The translations under genes were made by a program, and so were the position numbers. Under the pieces are notes generated by a model that was given only the letters and a program-made list of their open reading frames with translations, was not told where the DNA came from and did no database searches. Of a stretch of 64,000 nucleotides of DNA, positions 12,201 through 22,622 are shown piece after piece. Positions within the stretch are counted from its first letter, which is position 1. Every line of letters begins with the position of its first letter. This DNA comes from Apoda limacodes (taxonomy: Eukaryota > Arthropoda > Insecta > Lepidoptera > Limacodidae): assembly GCA_946406115.1 (NCBI GenBank), contig OX291543.1, forward strand, positions 34,250,815 to 34,314,814. Direction: 5' to 3'.

Positions 12201-12529
12201 ATTTTTGTTAGGAACTACTTTTTTTTATGTTTTAAGATCTAGTTCTCTCTGAAAAGGACCAGTTGGTATGAGAACTTTTTGTTTTGTTTGCAAGAATTAA
12301 AACACATGCAATCAAATAAAAATGGTTTTTATTATAATTTTATAAATCATAAATAATGTTTTTGATAAATGTCTCTTTCTTATATATAAATTTCCTATGG
12401 TTATAGCTAAAGTATTCGTTTTCGTAATAAAAAGAAAATTGAAACTTAACCATAAGAATAATAAAAGTCACCATTCATTCGGTAACGCTGCTATATATAA
12501 ATAGTAAGAAAAATAGTACTTTATTTTTA

Positions 12530-12775
12530 GGGTTCCGTACCCAAAGGGTAATTAGCGGAACCCTATTACTAAGACTCCGGCTGTATCTCATGAACCGCGA
12601 TAGTTAGACAGTTGAAATTTTCACAGAAGATATATTTCTGTTGCCGCTATTACAACAAACACTAAAAAACAGAATTAAATAAATATTTAAGGGGGGCTCC
12701 AACAAACGTGATTTTTTTGCCGTTTTTATAGATAATGGTACGGAACCCTTCGTGCGCGAGTCCGACTGGCCTATT
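12530..12775. repeat. Dispersed repeat, GGGTTCCGTA family
   Basis: Starts GGGTTCCGTACCCAAAGGGT, contains CTATTACTAAGACTCCGGCT, GTATCTCATGAACCGCGATA and TTCTGTTGCCGCTATTACAA, and ends ACGGAACCCTTCGTGCGCGA. Same family as 57078-57457, which is in the opposite orientation and more complete. Confidence 0.75.
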
Positions 12776-13440
12776 TAATATAACCTCCATTACTTTCAAT
12801 TACAGCAAGCAAGCACCGCCGCATAGATCCGACTCTATTAGAACAGATCTGTTCCTGTAAAATTTCTACACAGTGACCGTCTAATGACTCTGTAGTTCTT
12901 TCATTTCGCATGTCCCAACTTTGCACTATCAAACTCTATAGGTTTTCTATTGACCAGCAGCAGTCAAACACCCCCACATATTAAGTGATATCCGTCCATA
13001 TTTTTATATATATATATATATTTGCCGCAGGGTCGATTCGTCATAATTTTGGAAAATTGCTTCTAAATATAGCTTGGAAAGCGATATCTGTCCAGGAAGT
13101 TTCACAGCGCCTTTGCTCTACAGTTACCTCTGGCATTGCTCAAAGATTACTTTACTACTAATGTGACAAACAAGCTAACAGTAAGCGGTCACCACAGCCT
13201 ATCGACGCTTGTAACACCAGGAGGATCACCCGCGACTTGCCAGCTGCTTAGAAATCTAATAACTTTTAACCGAAAAACACTTCAAAATTTTAAGGAACAA
13301 TTCATTGTTAAAAAATCATTTTCTTGTTGATTATTACGACCCTTTTACCTTATACTCATTTTATTTTTAGTGAAGAGTATGACTTAATATTTACACCCAA
13401 AGACTGTATCAGTTAACAATTTATGGTTAAAGGAACTTAC
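12776..13440. other. Non-coding stretch with a TA microsatellite
   Basis: A TA run lies at 13005-13020. The rest is unrecognised; the 64-codon frame at 13136-13330 has no supporting features. Confidence 0.45.
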
Positions 13441-13496
13441 CTCAAGTAAACTTCAACCAAAATTATACGAGTTGCTGCATCCGTAGAGATTTAATC
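13441..13496 (-). repeat. Inverted copy of the 61-bp repeat at 15497-15617
   Basis: Read on the minus strand it gives TTAAATCTCTACGGATGCAG then CAACTCGTATAATTTTGG, nearly the same as the two direct copies at 15497 and 15558. It forms a widely spaced inverted repeat with them. Confidence 0.75.
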
Positions 13497-13596
13497 AACC
13501 ATTTTCCGCGGTACTGCATCTTTAGACGATTTTTAGTATATATTTTTGCATTTAAATAAAATAAAATATTAAAATAAAAAAGGGATTTATAACCGA

Positions 13597-14379
13597 CTAG
13601 CCTATTCCCGCAACTTCGTCTGCGTAAACTTTTTGAAAAAAAACAGCTTTTGACTGTTTACTGTTTTACATACAATAACATCGGAATTCTCATACACATT
13701 TTGCCGTCTAGAGAATAGTTTTTCAAAAACGCTTAATCACGTGAATCTTAATTTTTAACGTTTAAGCCAAGTTTTAGCCATTTCCATGCAAACTGCTAAC
13801 CCATATTTTACCCCTTAGGGGGTTAATTTCCAAAAATCCTATTAATGGATTGTACACACTTACGTCATTTAAGGAACGTTTGTGCAAGATGTCATGCTTC
13901 TAGACACAACGGTTTCAGCTGTTCATTGATCGATTAGTCAGTCAGCTAGTCAATTTCTTCTTTTATATAAATATAGCTGAACCGGCGAACGTTGTTTCTT
14001 TTCTTAAAACGACCTAATACGGTTGTACTAATTCAGAAAGCTTCCCCGGCGTGTGCATAACAACTTACCAAAATTTCATTGGAATCGGTTTACCCCTATT
14101 GCGCGAGGCCGACTCGCACTTGACCATTTTATTCTTTCTCAGAAACATTCCACGGTGTGTGCATAAAAACTTACCAAAATTTCATTACAATCGGTTTACC
14201 CTTATTACGCGAGTCTGAGTCGAACTTGACCCTTTCAGTAAAACCTTATCTTATCGGATACCTACGTCATACAAAGAACACACCCTCCAATTTAGGTCTC
14301 TACGATCAGCGGTGTAGGCTGTGCGTTGATCCGTCAGTCATTCAGGAAAAAGCATTTTATATGTAAATAAGATAAGATA
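13597..14379 (-). repeat. Composite dispersed repeat, copy 1 (left part)
   Basis: Inverted relative to 37645-38225 and clearly homologous. Shared landmarks (plus strand here): CCCGCAACTTCGTCTGCGTA, AACAGCTTTTGACTGTTTAC, ATTTTGCCGTCTAGAGAATA and, twice in tandem, a block ACTTACCAAAATTTCATT ... GACTCGCACTTGAC. It carries about 230 bp (about 13776-14003) absent from the other copy. The right part of the same repeat resumes at 14769 after the inserted retroposon. Confidence 0.8.
14371..14379. repeat. Target-site duplication, left copy (GATAAGATA)
   Basis: GATAAGATA here and at 14760-14768 flank the retroposon exactly. The homologous uninterrupted sequence at about 37680-37695 (inverted) shows a single stretch without the insert. 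Confidence 0.85.
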
Positions 14380-14759
14380 TTTTTTTTTTTTTTTCTGAGC
14401 TGACTATGCAGTTGGCTGTTGCAGCCATTACTGCTTCACCGGACTTTTGGGGCGAGACTCTGAAGGAGCCTCAGCCCATATAGCGCCCAACGCTCAAGGG
14501 CTCCCCGCGGGGGAAGCCTCGGCTTGGGTTGTCGCTCTCGGGGGCGGCGTAAGTCTCGAACCCGAAGGTGAGTCACCGCCAGGAGGGGAGTTCCCCGTTA
14601 CGCGGGTACGATTGCGATTGAGTGGGGGCGAGAAGCGCCCCGGCACTCTTTGATACCTAGTGTATCCTTGTGGGCGCCGACGAACCCGGGGACGTCGGCG
14701 TCGTGTTTGGAGGGAGGCCCTATTCGGGGTGGTCGTAGAGACGGGTGGTCGTAGAGACT
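14380..14759 (-). mobile_element. GC-rich poly(A) retroposon, copy 1
   Basis: 380 bp, far richer in GC than its surroundings, inserted on the minus strand: the T run at 14380-14394 is its poly(A) tail. Flanked by a perfect 9-bp duplication. Homologous to 54361-54817 on the plus strand, sharing landmarks such as ACCCGGGGACGTCGGCG (inverted) and AAGCGCCCCGGCACTCTTTG. Different 5' lengths in the two copies suggest 5' truncation as in LINE-driven retrotransposition. The 5' end holds a small duplication (GGTCGTAGAG twice). It may be a SINE or the 3' end of a LINE I do not recognise. Confidence 0.85.
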
Positions 14760-14768
14760 GATAAGATA
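14760..14768. repeat. Target-site duplication, right copy (GATAAGATA)
   Basis: Second copy of the 9-bp duplication bounding the GC-rich retroposon. Confidence 0.85.
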
Positions 14769-14806
14769 GGAAGAAAAAGAAAACTGTAAGTATTATTGTA
14801 CACAAA
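14769..14806 (-). repeat. Composite dispersed repeat, copy 1 (right part)
   Basis: GGAAGAAAAAGAAAACTGTA then AGTATTATTGTACACA matches, inverted, 37645-37683, showing that one repeat was split by the retroposon. Confidence 0.8.
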
Positions 14807-14989
14807 AAATCAAACACCAAAAAAAACGCATAACCTCTTTGAGCTTAGAAACCCCTTAAATGAGGTACCTACTAATATATTACGGTGACATTATAGACAT
14901 TCCAATTTTAAAAAGTATTGAAGTTGGTTATGTTTTTAAGTAAGTTCAACCTTTTTTGAATAAAATCGGATTGAGTTTTCAAAAATGTG

Positions 14990-15380
14990 TCAAAATAAAA
15001 TGTAATTTAAATCAAAAGCACTAAGAAGTATTGATATCAACTTCGAAGCAAAAAACCGCCAAATAACTTTGTACCCCTTTTTAACCCCGTTAGGGGATGA
15101 ATTTCAATAAAATATGAAACACGTCTTCCATTAATTCTGTTTAAAAAGGTTTATGCAAAATTTGATGTAGATTGGACCACGTTGTCCCATACAAACTTTG
15201 CTTCCCTTTTTCACCTTCTTAGGGGTAGAATTCCGGAAAATCCTTTGTTATCGGATGCCTACGTCATACAAAGTTCAACCCTCCAAGTTTCAGGTCTCTA
15301 CGATCAGCGGTTTAGGCTGTGTGTTGATCCATCAGTCATTCAGGACAAACCCTTTTATATGTACCATTTTATATAGATAA
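14990..15380 (+). repeat. Dispersed repeat related to 13796-14370
   Basis: Shares AACCCCGTTAGGGG-type blocks, GGTCTCTACGATCAGCGGTT and GTTGATCCATCAGTCATTCA with 13796-13975 and 14236-14366. It ends in TTTTATATGTA like those copies. Non-coding. Confidence 0.65.
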
Positions 15381-15496
15381 TTTGGCCTCAACTCTGTCTG
15401 ACAGATGGCGCCGCTGCTGGTTTCATTTGTTTAAGAATAAGTTTGAAAAAAAATTACAATTCTGGGACAACTTAATAAACATTAGGGAGTGCCGGG

Positions 15497-15617
15497 AACT
15501 TAAATCTCTACGAATGCAGCAACTCCTATAATTTTGGTTGAAGTTCACTTAAGCTCAAACTTAAATCTCTACCAGTGCAGCAACTCCCATAATTTTGGTT
15601 GAAGTTCACTTAAAGGT
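15497..15617 (+). repeat. 61-bp tandem duplication
   Basis: Two direct copies beginning AACTTAAATCTCTAC at 15497 and 15558, each ending TTTTGGTTGAAGTTCACTTA. An inverted third copy is at 13441-13496. Confidence 0.85.
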
Positions 15618-16142
15618 CAAGGTGTTTTCTGTGATCCATCTAAGGAATTTGATTGCGTGCGCCATGAAACCCTGATCAGGAATTTGTAACACTATGCTAT
15701 TAATGCAGTAGCACTCAAAAACTCTGAATTCAGACAATTGACATAAATGGGAAGCGTTCTCCTGGATCAAATATTAAAATTTTGTTTCTTGGGGTTTCGT
15801 TCTTGGGCCATTCTCATTTCTTATATACATAAGTGATCTGCCTATGGTTGTAAAAGATAGTCATGAGATGGTATTGTTTGCAGATGACACATCACTTTTG
15901 TTCAAACTTTTAAATAATGATAACAACTGTCTGTCTAAAGTTGTCCACTGATTCAGCAGCAGGAATAACTTACTGCTAAATTGAAAGAAAACCAAAATGT
16001 ATAAAACTTTTAACACCAGATTAAAGTCAGGTAAGAATGAGTGTACGCATAAATGGGAAGCAGTTAGATCTGATAGATAATAAAGTTTTCTTAGGTATAA
16101 CCCTTAACACAAAGCTTTAGTGGGGCACTAAACACATCTGTT
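15618..16142 (+). pseudogene. LINE family A fragment, plus strand, heavily decayed
   Basis: Across shifting frames the plus strand encodes a degraded motif A block (FCDPSKEFDCVRHETLIRN), a degraded motif B, and motif C as VLFADDTSLLFKL near 15870-15905, followed by NNLLLN. These match the RT of the two longer family A copies in order. Many stops and frameshifts. The fragment abuts the transposase-like gene near 16142. Confidence 0.8.
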
Positions 16143-16149
16143 TCTCCCA

Positions 16150-17806
16150 GTAAGACTCCTTTTGGTACATTTTCGCTAGTGGGAAGCATCTGGAATGTCG
16201 TTCTGAAGCGTCCAACAGTAGTCTGCCATCATTGAGACACTCCATCTTCCCTGGAATCTTTTTTCCATCTTCTTAATATCTTAGTGAAATCGTTCACCTT
16301 GCTCTTCACTCACATCTCCTAAATTATCTGGAAAGAAGTCGAGGTGGGAATGAAGAAAATGTACTTTTAAACTCATTAGGCAACCTAAAGTTTGAAATGC
16401 TTTTAACATTTTTTTAACGATTTGTTTGTAGTTAGGGTCTTTGTTATTGCCTAAAAAATTTTCTATGACCTCTTTAAAGGTAATCCACCCTTCTCTTTGA
16501 GGATCCGTCATCATTGTGATGAATTGTGGATCAGCCATAAGTCTTCTAATAATATCTGGTCCAACAAAAACATCCGAGAGTCCTGGAAACTTTGATATTA
16601 AGTATTTGAAGCAATTTCCATCTCTTGGAAGTGACTTTACAAATTGCTTCATCAATCCCAGCTTTATGTGAAGCGGTGGTAGAAGAACTTTATGAGGAGG
16701 CACCAAAGTTTCATGCAGGACGTTTTTTAGCTCCCTCGGAGGCCAATACTTCTTGGTCCAGTGATTTGCTCGGTCTTACTATCCCATAGACACAAAAAGC
16801 AAGGGAATTTGGTAAACCCAGATTGTTGTCCAAGCAACATGCCTAAGATTTTGAAATCACCACACACTTGCCAACCGTGGTTTTTATATTTTAATTTGCA
16901 AAGAACCAATTCCAAGTTCTTGTAGGTTTCCTTGAGGTGTACGGAATAACCGACAGGAATGGAAGCATAGAAACCGCCATTGTGAAGCAGAACTGCCTTA
17001 AGGCTTTTTTTTGAAGAATCTATGAAAATATGCCACTGTGCTGGGTCGTATGAGATCTTAAATGTATCCATCAAACCTTCAATATTGGTACAATAAATCA
17101 AATCGTCCTCTTGGGAAAAGTAGGAAGAGAACTGCTTCTCACGATATCTAAACCAGGAGGAAGACACTCCCGGCAAAAGTAAGTTCCTGCTTTTGAGCCT
17201 TGATCCAAGCAGCTCAGCAGCGGTTTTGGGAAGATTTAAGTCTCTTACCAAATTATTTAGCTCGCCCTGGGAAAACAATTTTAGGCTGCTGTCATCTTCA
17301 AATTCAGAACTTGGCTTGTCATCGGGTTCAGGTACAGCACCATCTTCGTCAGAACTTTGAATCTCTTCCAAGGTAGCAGGGGCCTTGGGCACTGGTATTT
17401 TGGTCCCATGAGGGATGGGACGAATAGCTGATTGCAGATTGGGGTATGAAATTGACTGCTTCCATTTTGAATTATATCCTTTCACATTACACATACAAAA
17501 GTAACAATCATCACAATGGTTCTTTTGCTCGCGCGATACCATAGGAATCGCATATCGGAATGCTTTTTTCTTACCCTTAAACCAATTTCGAAGGTCTTCA
17601 ACACATCGTTTGCAGACTTTATGAGGTGCCCAAACTTTATCCTGATCTCCAAGTTTCAAGCCAAAATACGCAAAGTATACTTTTTTTACAAAGTCTGTAA
17701 TATTAAGTTGTTGCTTTGATAACATATATTCGCCACAAATATAACAGAAACAGTCAGACGAATTCACACACTTCCGCACAGACGACATTGCACTATATTG
17801 AACCAA
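16150..17806 (-). pseudogene. Broken gene for a zinc-binding protein with a possible DDE core (transposase-like)
   Basis: Minus strand; the likely start is the Met at residue 7 of the open frame (MSSVRKC, 17786-17788). Piece 1 (16727-17806): N-terminal Cys clusters (CFCYICGE, VCKRC, then HCDDCYFCMC, residues about 19-106), an acidic linker (about 145-173), and a core with FIDSSKKSLKAVLLHNG (Asp 263) and WQVCGDFKILGMLLG (Asp 317), then CFLC. Piece 2 (16281-16706) follows in the next frame with PPLHIKLGLMKQFVKSL, FLHSHLDFFPDNLG and EEQGERFH. The two Asp and a late Glu in an alpha/beta context suggest an RNase H-like DDE nuclease; this is inference. I recall similar unnamed proteins in many copies in arthropods, which fits a transposon. 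A one-base deletion near 16775-16780, an in-frame TAA at 16281-16283 and a TAG at 16176-16178 break it; coding similarity continues past the TAA (MMADYCWTL). Confidence 0.75.
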
Positions 17807-18102
17807 GATCTATAAAACAATGATGAGTTAATACGTAATTGTACCGCGCCACTTTCTACACTATCAGAGCGCGCACGTTCAGGTTATAACATGTTTATGT
17901 TTGTTAATTTATCTTTCACAGGACGTATCTTTATTTAGAAAGAAATTATAGTTATGGCCTGTATACATTAAAATAAAAGTAATTAAAATAAAATTGTACC
18001 TATTATTTATGACTTAAGTTAGCCCAAAAAACACCTTTTTTATAATAAAATTTTGCGTTTTGCAAAATAACCTGACGTTCTGGAATTTTTTAAGTATTTT
18101 TG
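17807..18102. other. 5' flank of the transposase-like gene
   Basis: AT-rich; no ORF. A TTTATAG/AT acceptor-like site lies on the minus strand about 30 nt upstream of the likely start, so a 5' intron is possible. No terminal inverted repeat of the element was found by eye. Confidence 0.35.
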
Positions 18103-18274
18103 ACGTGACAACGTCTTATAAATTGGTTTGCCGGGTGACACTTCAAGAAACTGCGTTACGCTCCGCTCACGTTATGCGCTCACAATGAGAGCGAGTGAGA
18201 GGCACGCGGCATGGTTAGCCCGCCTAAGAGCGAGAGAGACAGACATAAAAAGTGAAAGGCACAAGTTGTCACGT
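18103..18274. mobile_element. MITE-like element with short inverted ends
   Basis: ACGTGACAAC at 18103-18112 is the exact reverse complement of GTTGTCACGT at 18265-18274. The 172-bp interior is GC-richer and contains GCTCACAATGAGAGCGAGTG and GCCCGCCTAAGAGCGAGAGA, which I recognise as dispersed in lepidopteran genomes. No coding capacity. Confidence 0.6.
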
Positions 18275-19109
18275 TACAATGTTAATAATATTACGATTAA
18301 TAGCAATGGTTTTTTTAGTTTTAGTTTTAGTTTTTAGTTTTCAGAACACCTAAATACATAGAAATCAGTTAAAAACATCCAGACAGCATTTTTGTTGCAG
18401 ACCTGTAATTTGTAAAACATAAACTTGTCACAAAATCTTATTATACAATTAAAAACTACTTAGATGATCAAAATACGAGTATAAAGGATTTAATAAATTT
18501 ATATTGACATAATTTACTAGACTAATTAAAATGGAGAGTTCCTTTCGCAGTTTCTTCTCACCAGAACGCCATTTTGCCTTCGAAACGGTAGTAACTAGTT
18601 ACTTATATTCTATTGACATCCAAAAAGTGATATGATATCCTATTTTTGAGAAATAAATTGAATTTGAAATTTGGTGAGGTTAATGTTTCGTACATTGACC
18701 TTGCTGATATATATATTATGGGATAACAGTTAATGTTTCTTGCGTCGAGTTTGTAATAACGTTTGAATAATTTGGTTTTTTTTTGTAGTAATTAAATCTC
18801 AATGGATGTCGATTAATCATAATATAATTTTGGAAGTTAGTTGACCTCTGTATATATTAGACAGCAAGTGTGAGATATTTTATTAAAAAAAACCAGTTAA
18901 GACCGAATCGAGCCGCAAAATTAGAACTTGAGATGTTTTTTAAAATAAAACAATAAAAAGTTGTTTAAAGGACAAAGGCTATTTCATCCCTAAAAAATCA
19001 AAAGTTCTCGCGGGATTCTATAACCGAGCTATACTATAGCTTGCTTTAGAAAACTTCATTAGTATAACTTAGGATTAATTTAGGAGTTCTACGACGATAA
19101 CCAAAGTAA
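18275..19109. other. Non-coding stretch
   Basis: Contains a short GTTTTA-type repeat at about 18314-18340. No gene seen. Confidence 0.45.
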
Positions 19110-19560
19110 GGGCGGGTCGCGCCGCTTGAAAAATTGCTATTCCATAATGCGAAAGTTTGGATGTTACTTAATCAATCACGCTTCACCACTGGATGGATCG
19201 GGAACCGCTGAACTGATTTAGATTAAATTTGGTTTGGAGATATTTTGAATTCCGGGAAAGGACATTGGCTATTTATTTTTCATCCCAGAAAATTCAAAAG
19301 TTCCTGCGAGAAAAACTAAAACTTTTGTTTTGCTACTTAACCCTGCCGCAACGGAGCATCTAATTGCGCTGAAATTTTGCGCAGAGATAGTTTAAGATAC
19401 GGAGAAGCACAAAGGAAATTATTCCGGAAAATTCAAAAGTTCCCTCGGGAGTTACTAAACCTAAATGCCGCGAATAAACTATAGCTACAGCTATAGCTTG
19501 CTATGAAAAACCTATTTAGTATAAACAAGGGGTTGCCGTAAGAATCCTGAGCTGATAACC
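19110..19560 (+). repeat. Dispersed repeat (GCGAAAGTTTGG / GGGAAAGGACAT family)
   Basis: Shows AATTCCGGGAAAGGACATTG, two AAAATTCAAAAGTTCC-type blocks, and two CTATAGCTTGCT blocks, consistent with a degenerate, internally repeated copy of the family at 5241-5490. Confidence 0.6.
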
Positions 19561-19889
19561 AAATTTCCGTTGGCAAATGCTAGTATTGTATGATATTATT
19601 ATACCTACCTGGATTGATTTTGTTTCTGTGGCCTACTATGAACTACATAATTACTTTGAACGTAGAAGAACATAGAATTTCTTCCTTTTTAATTTTTTTG
19701 TTAAAAATTTCCGAGTCATCCATCCGTCTTATATTACCGTATTAGCGCCATCTAGCAGTTATTAAGAAAAAACAATAACACATTTGTTTTTTGACAACGT
19801 TATTCAAAGTTAAGCAACGTCGAGCGTAGTGAGTCATTGGATAGGTAATCGCATAGTGGCACATATTTTTTTGTGTTTGTGAATTACTT

Positions 19890-19935
19890 GAATGATAGTA
19901 CGAAACCCATGGTCCTTGAGTCGGACTCGCACTTG
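19890..19935. repeat. Fragment of the GTGCGAGTCGGAC repeat
   Basis: AGTACGAAACCCATGGTCCT followed by TGAGTCGGACTCGCACTTGA: the terminal part of the family seen at 529, 12530 and 57078. Confidence 0.65.
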
Positions 19936-19961
19936 ACTTATTTTATTTTATTTCAACCAAA

Positions 19962-20006
19962 CTAATATATATATATATATAAAAATATATATATATATAT
20001 ATATAT
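19962..20006. repeat. TA microsatellite
   Basis: Two TA runs separated by TAAAAA. Confidence 0.9.
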
Positions 20007-21803
20007 GCGCGTCATCAACCTCTATCATTATGCTAAGTTTAGAATATCTACGCTACTTAATTTTTCCAAAAAAACCTCTGTTTAAGTCAGACGAATATGG
20101 ACATGGAAGTTATCTTATAAGGGTTTAATTTTACCTGAACCCAAAAAGGGTATTAATTAATGTACAAACCAGTAACTAACCTGTTTCGAATACTTTTTGA
20201 CAAAGATGTTGAGGAAAACATATATCTAGATCCAAGACAAGAGAGAAAACAACCTAAGAACCCAATCCGGGTGCGCGGCGTGTGAGAAACTGCGTAACGT
20301 CTTAACATTCAAAATATTTCCACCATTCAACGCATTACACCCTTCGAGACAAGTTTTTTCCATCGTAAGTTTGTGGTCAAATTATATCCCTCCTAATGGA
20401 GTTTTTTATAAATTGAATAATTACACTCCAACATTCAGTTGTCACATTGAAGTGGATTAGGTAAACGCAAACAACTCAATTAGTGCCTGGGCGAAAGCAA
20501 ACATCTAAGGAGTTCAAAATCTATCTCATCGCTCTATATATATACTTTAATTAATGCTCATATACTAGGTATTAAGTTACTAATTAATTTGAATTTTCTG
20601 AGAATTTCGTATGAATAAACAATTTAATTTCATGTTTTACTTCAATTAATTGGTTTAGAAACCTTTAATTCTTGATATTGAAGTAGATTTAATATTTCTA
20701 GTTTAGCACAGATTATAAATATAACTTTTTACACTCCCTTACTTTAATTTTAAAATAAGTAAATCAAAACTCGGATCTCTTATTAGTAGTCTTTTCACCA
20801 ACTCGTTGCATAAAGTATGTACTCGTAACATTGAAGCAAGAGCAAAGATTAACATTAAAGTTCGAACATAAGTAATACTGTACGCCACAAAATAAAGAAA
20901 ACGAACCACAGGTGCAACACGCTTCCGCTAGTTGGGGAAGTATTAAAAATAAATTGTACATTTTTGCCGCGTACTTTGCTCGAGCAAACGAGCTCGACGT
21001 TCATATTGATAGAATTACTAACTACCATAGGTATTTAAAATTGCATAATATAGGTAAAACGCCAGCTAGCTATCTGAATCTGCCTTATCCAGAATTGTAC
21101 ACAGGGTAACTTCTTCTACTATGTAAGTTACTGCTGGCGGTGACTTAACAACATCATAAAGACACGGACGGTGGAAGTTATCGTCTGTAGCCGAAGGTAA
21201 CATTAACGAAATAAAAAAATTCTATGCAAAAAAAAAATTAAGTATCTTACAAAATTTTAAATGCAATCGAAAATAAAAACATTAATGAAGTAAATGTCAA
21301 TAAACCCCCGTCCTCCTAAACTAGTAATAACTAAGTGATTTATGTTAAAAACTAATAACCAGAATATAAGTTATATTTACTTTTATAAGTTAATACTTAT
21401 TTGGAAAAAAAAAAGTTTTTACTATATTAAAATCTATTATTATATTTTTTCTGGTCATATAAAAAACAGTGTATGCAACAGCACGAAATTTGTCTTTTTA
21501 AAACGAGTGCTGGTTTGTGTAACGAGGCCCAGCCTCGTTTTAAAAAGTACCAACTTTTGCAATAATTGCATAAACTACTATTTTAGGTAAGTAGGGATTT
21601 CAAGACTGAAAAATTCGCACCCCGAACTTGTGGTAGGTCGCGGCCGTGTTAAATAGTACTATGGGCATCGTCTATCTGAAACTGTAATTAATACAATTTG
21701 ATGTTACGCCAAAACGTTCTATTACTTTATATTATCGTCTGTCGATCATATTTTTTTATTCTTGTGGCGGTGAGTAAGTGATCCATAACACAAGCTATAA
21801 GAG
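20007..21803. other. Non-coding stretch with unrecognised open frames
   Basis: Overlapping short frames at 20764-20961 (minus) and 20912-21109 (plus, 65 codons) are slightly less AT-rich than their surroundings but have no motif I recognise. No repeat copy elsewhere in the window. Confidence 0.4.
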
Positions 21804-22202
21804 TATACATATTTACAAGTTATCCATATCTACAAGTTATCCATTTCTACAAGTTATCCATATCTACAAGTTATCGATATCTACAAGTCATTAATATGGA
21901 TAAGTCACCCATACCTACAAATTATCCATACCTACAAGTCATCCATACCTACAAGTCATCCATACCTACAAGTTATCCATATCTACAAGTTATCCATATC
22001 TAAAATTTAACCATATCTACAAGTTATCCATACCTACAAGTTATCCATATCTAAAAGTTATCCATATCTTCAAGTTATCCATATCTAAAAGTTATCCATA
22101 TCTACAAGTTATCCATACCTACAAGTTATCCATATCTACAAGTTATCCATATCTAAAAGTTATCCATATCTACAAGTTATCCATACCGACAAGTTATCCA
22201 TA
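21804..22202 (+). repeat. 17-bp satellite array, left part (about 23 copies)
   Basis: Consensus unit CATATCTACAAGTTATC, 17 bp, with common variants CATACC, AAAAGTT and GTCATC. One unit around 21890-21910 is scrambled (TTAATATGGATAAGTCACC). The array is interrupted at about 22203 and resumes at about 22511. Confidence 0.95.
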
Positions 22203-22510
22203 ATCAAACCAAATAATATTTATTCAAATAGGTTACTAAGAACACTTTTGAATCGTCAATACAATGCAAACAATGTTAATTTCTGAAAAAAAGAGCTGGC
22301 AAGAAGTTCTATTTAAAGTAATAATACAATACTTTGATAATTAGCTAAAGAGTATACAATATGTACCGAAACACTTATTAGGAAAAAAAAAGTTAGTAGT
22401 TAGTAAGTCACTAAACATGTCAATTATTATTTTTTGTTTTTATTTAGCATGCGCACCATGTGAAGCGTCAAATATCGTCAATCGAGTGAAGGAATTCCGA
22501 TATTTAATAG
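22203..22510 (-). mobile_element. Retroposon 3'-end repeat, copy 2, inserted in the satellite
   Basis: Homologous to 8455-8806 but lacking a few short blocks. It begins ATCAAACCAAATAATATTTA and ends GATATTTAATAGTA. CATA of the satellite occurs on both sides of the insert (CCATA before, CATACC after), consistent with a 4-bp duplication or a staggered cut in the array. Confidence 0.8.
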
Positions 22511-22622
22511 TACATACCTACAAGTTATCCATATCTACAAGTCATCTATACCTACATCATATGCATATCTACAAGTTATCCATGCCTACAAGTTATCCAT
22601 ATCTACAAGTTACCCATATCTT
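22511..22622 (+). repeat. 17-bp satellite array, right part (about 6 copies)
   Basis: CATACCTACAAGTTATC, CATATCTACAAGTCATC and further variants resume directly after the insert in the same phase family and orientation. Confidence 0.9.

Noticed and set aside
14447..14653. 68-codon Gly-rich ORF
   Set aside because: Antisense reading of the GC-rich retroposon.
21804..22622. Regular repeats that might suggest a CRISPR array
   Set aside because: The units are contiguous 17-bp repeats without unique spacers, in a eukaryotic transposon-rich setting; it is a satellite.
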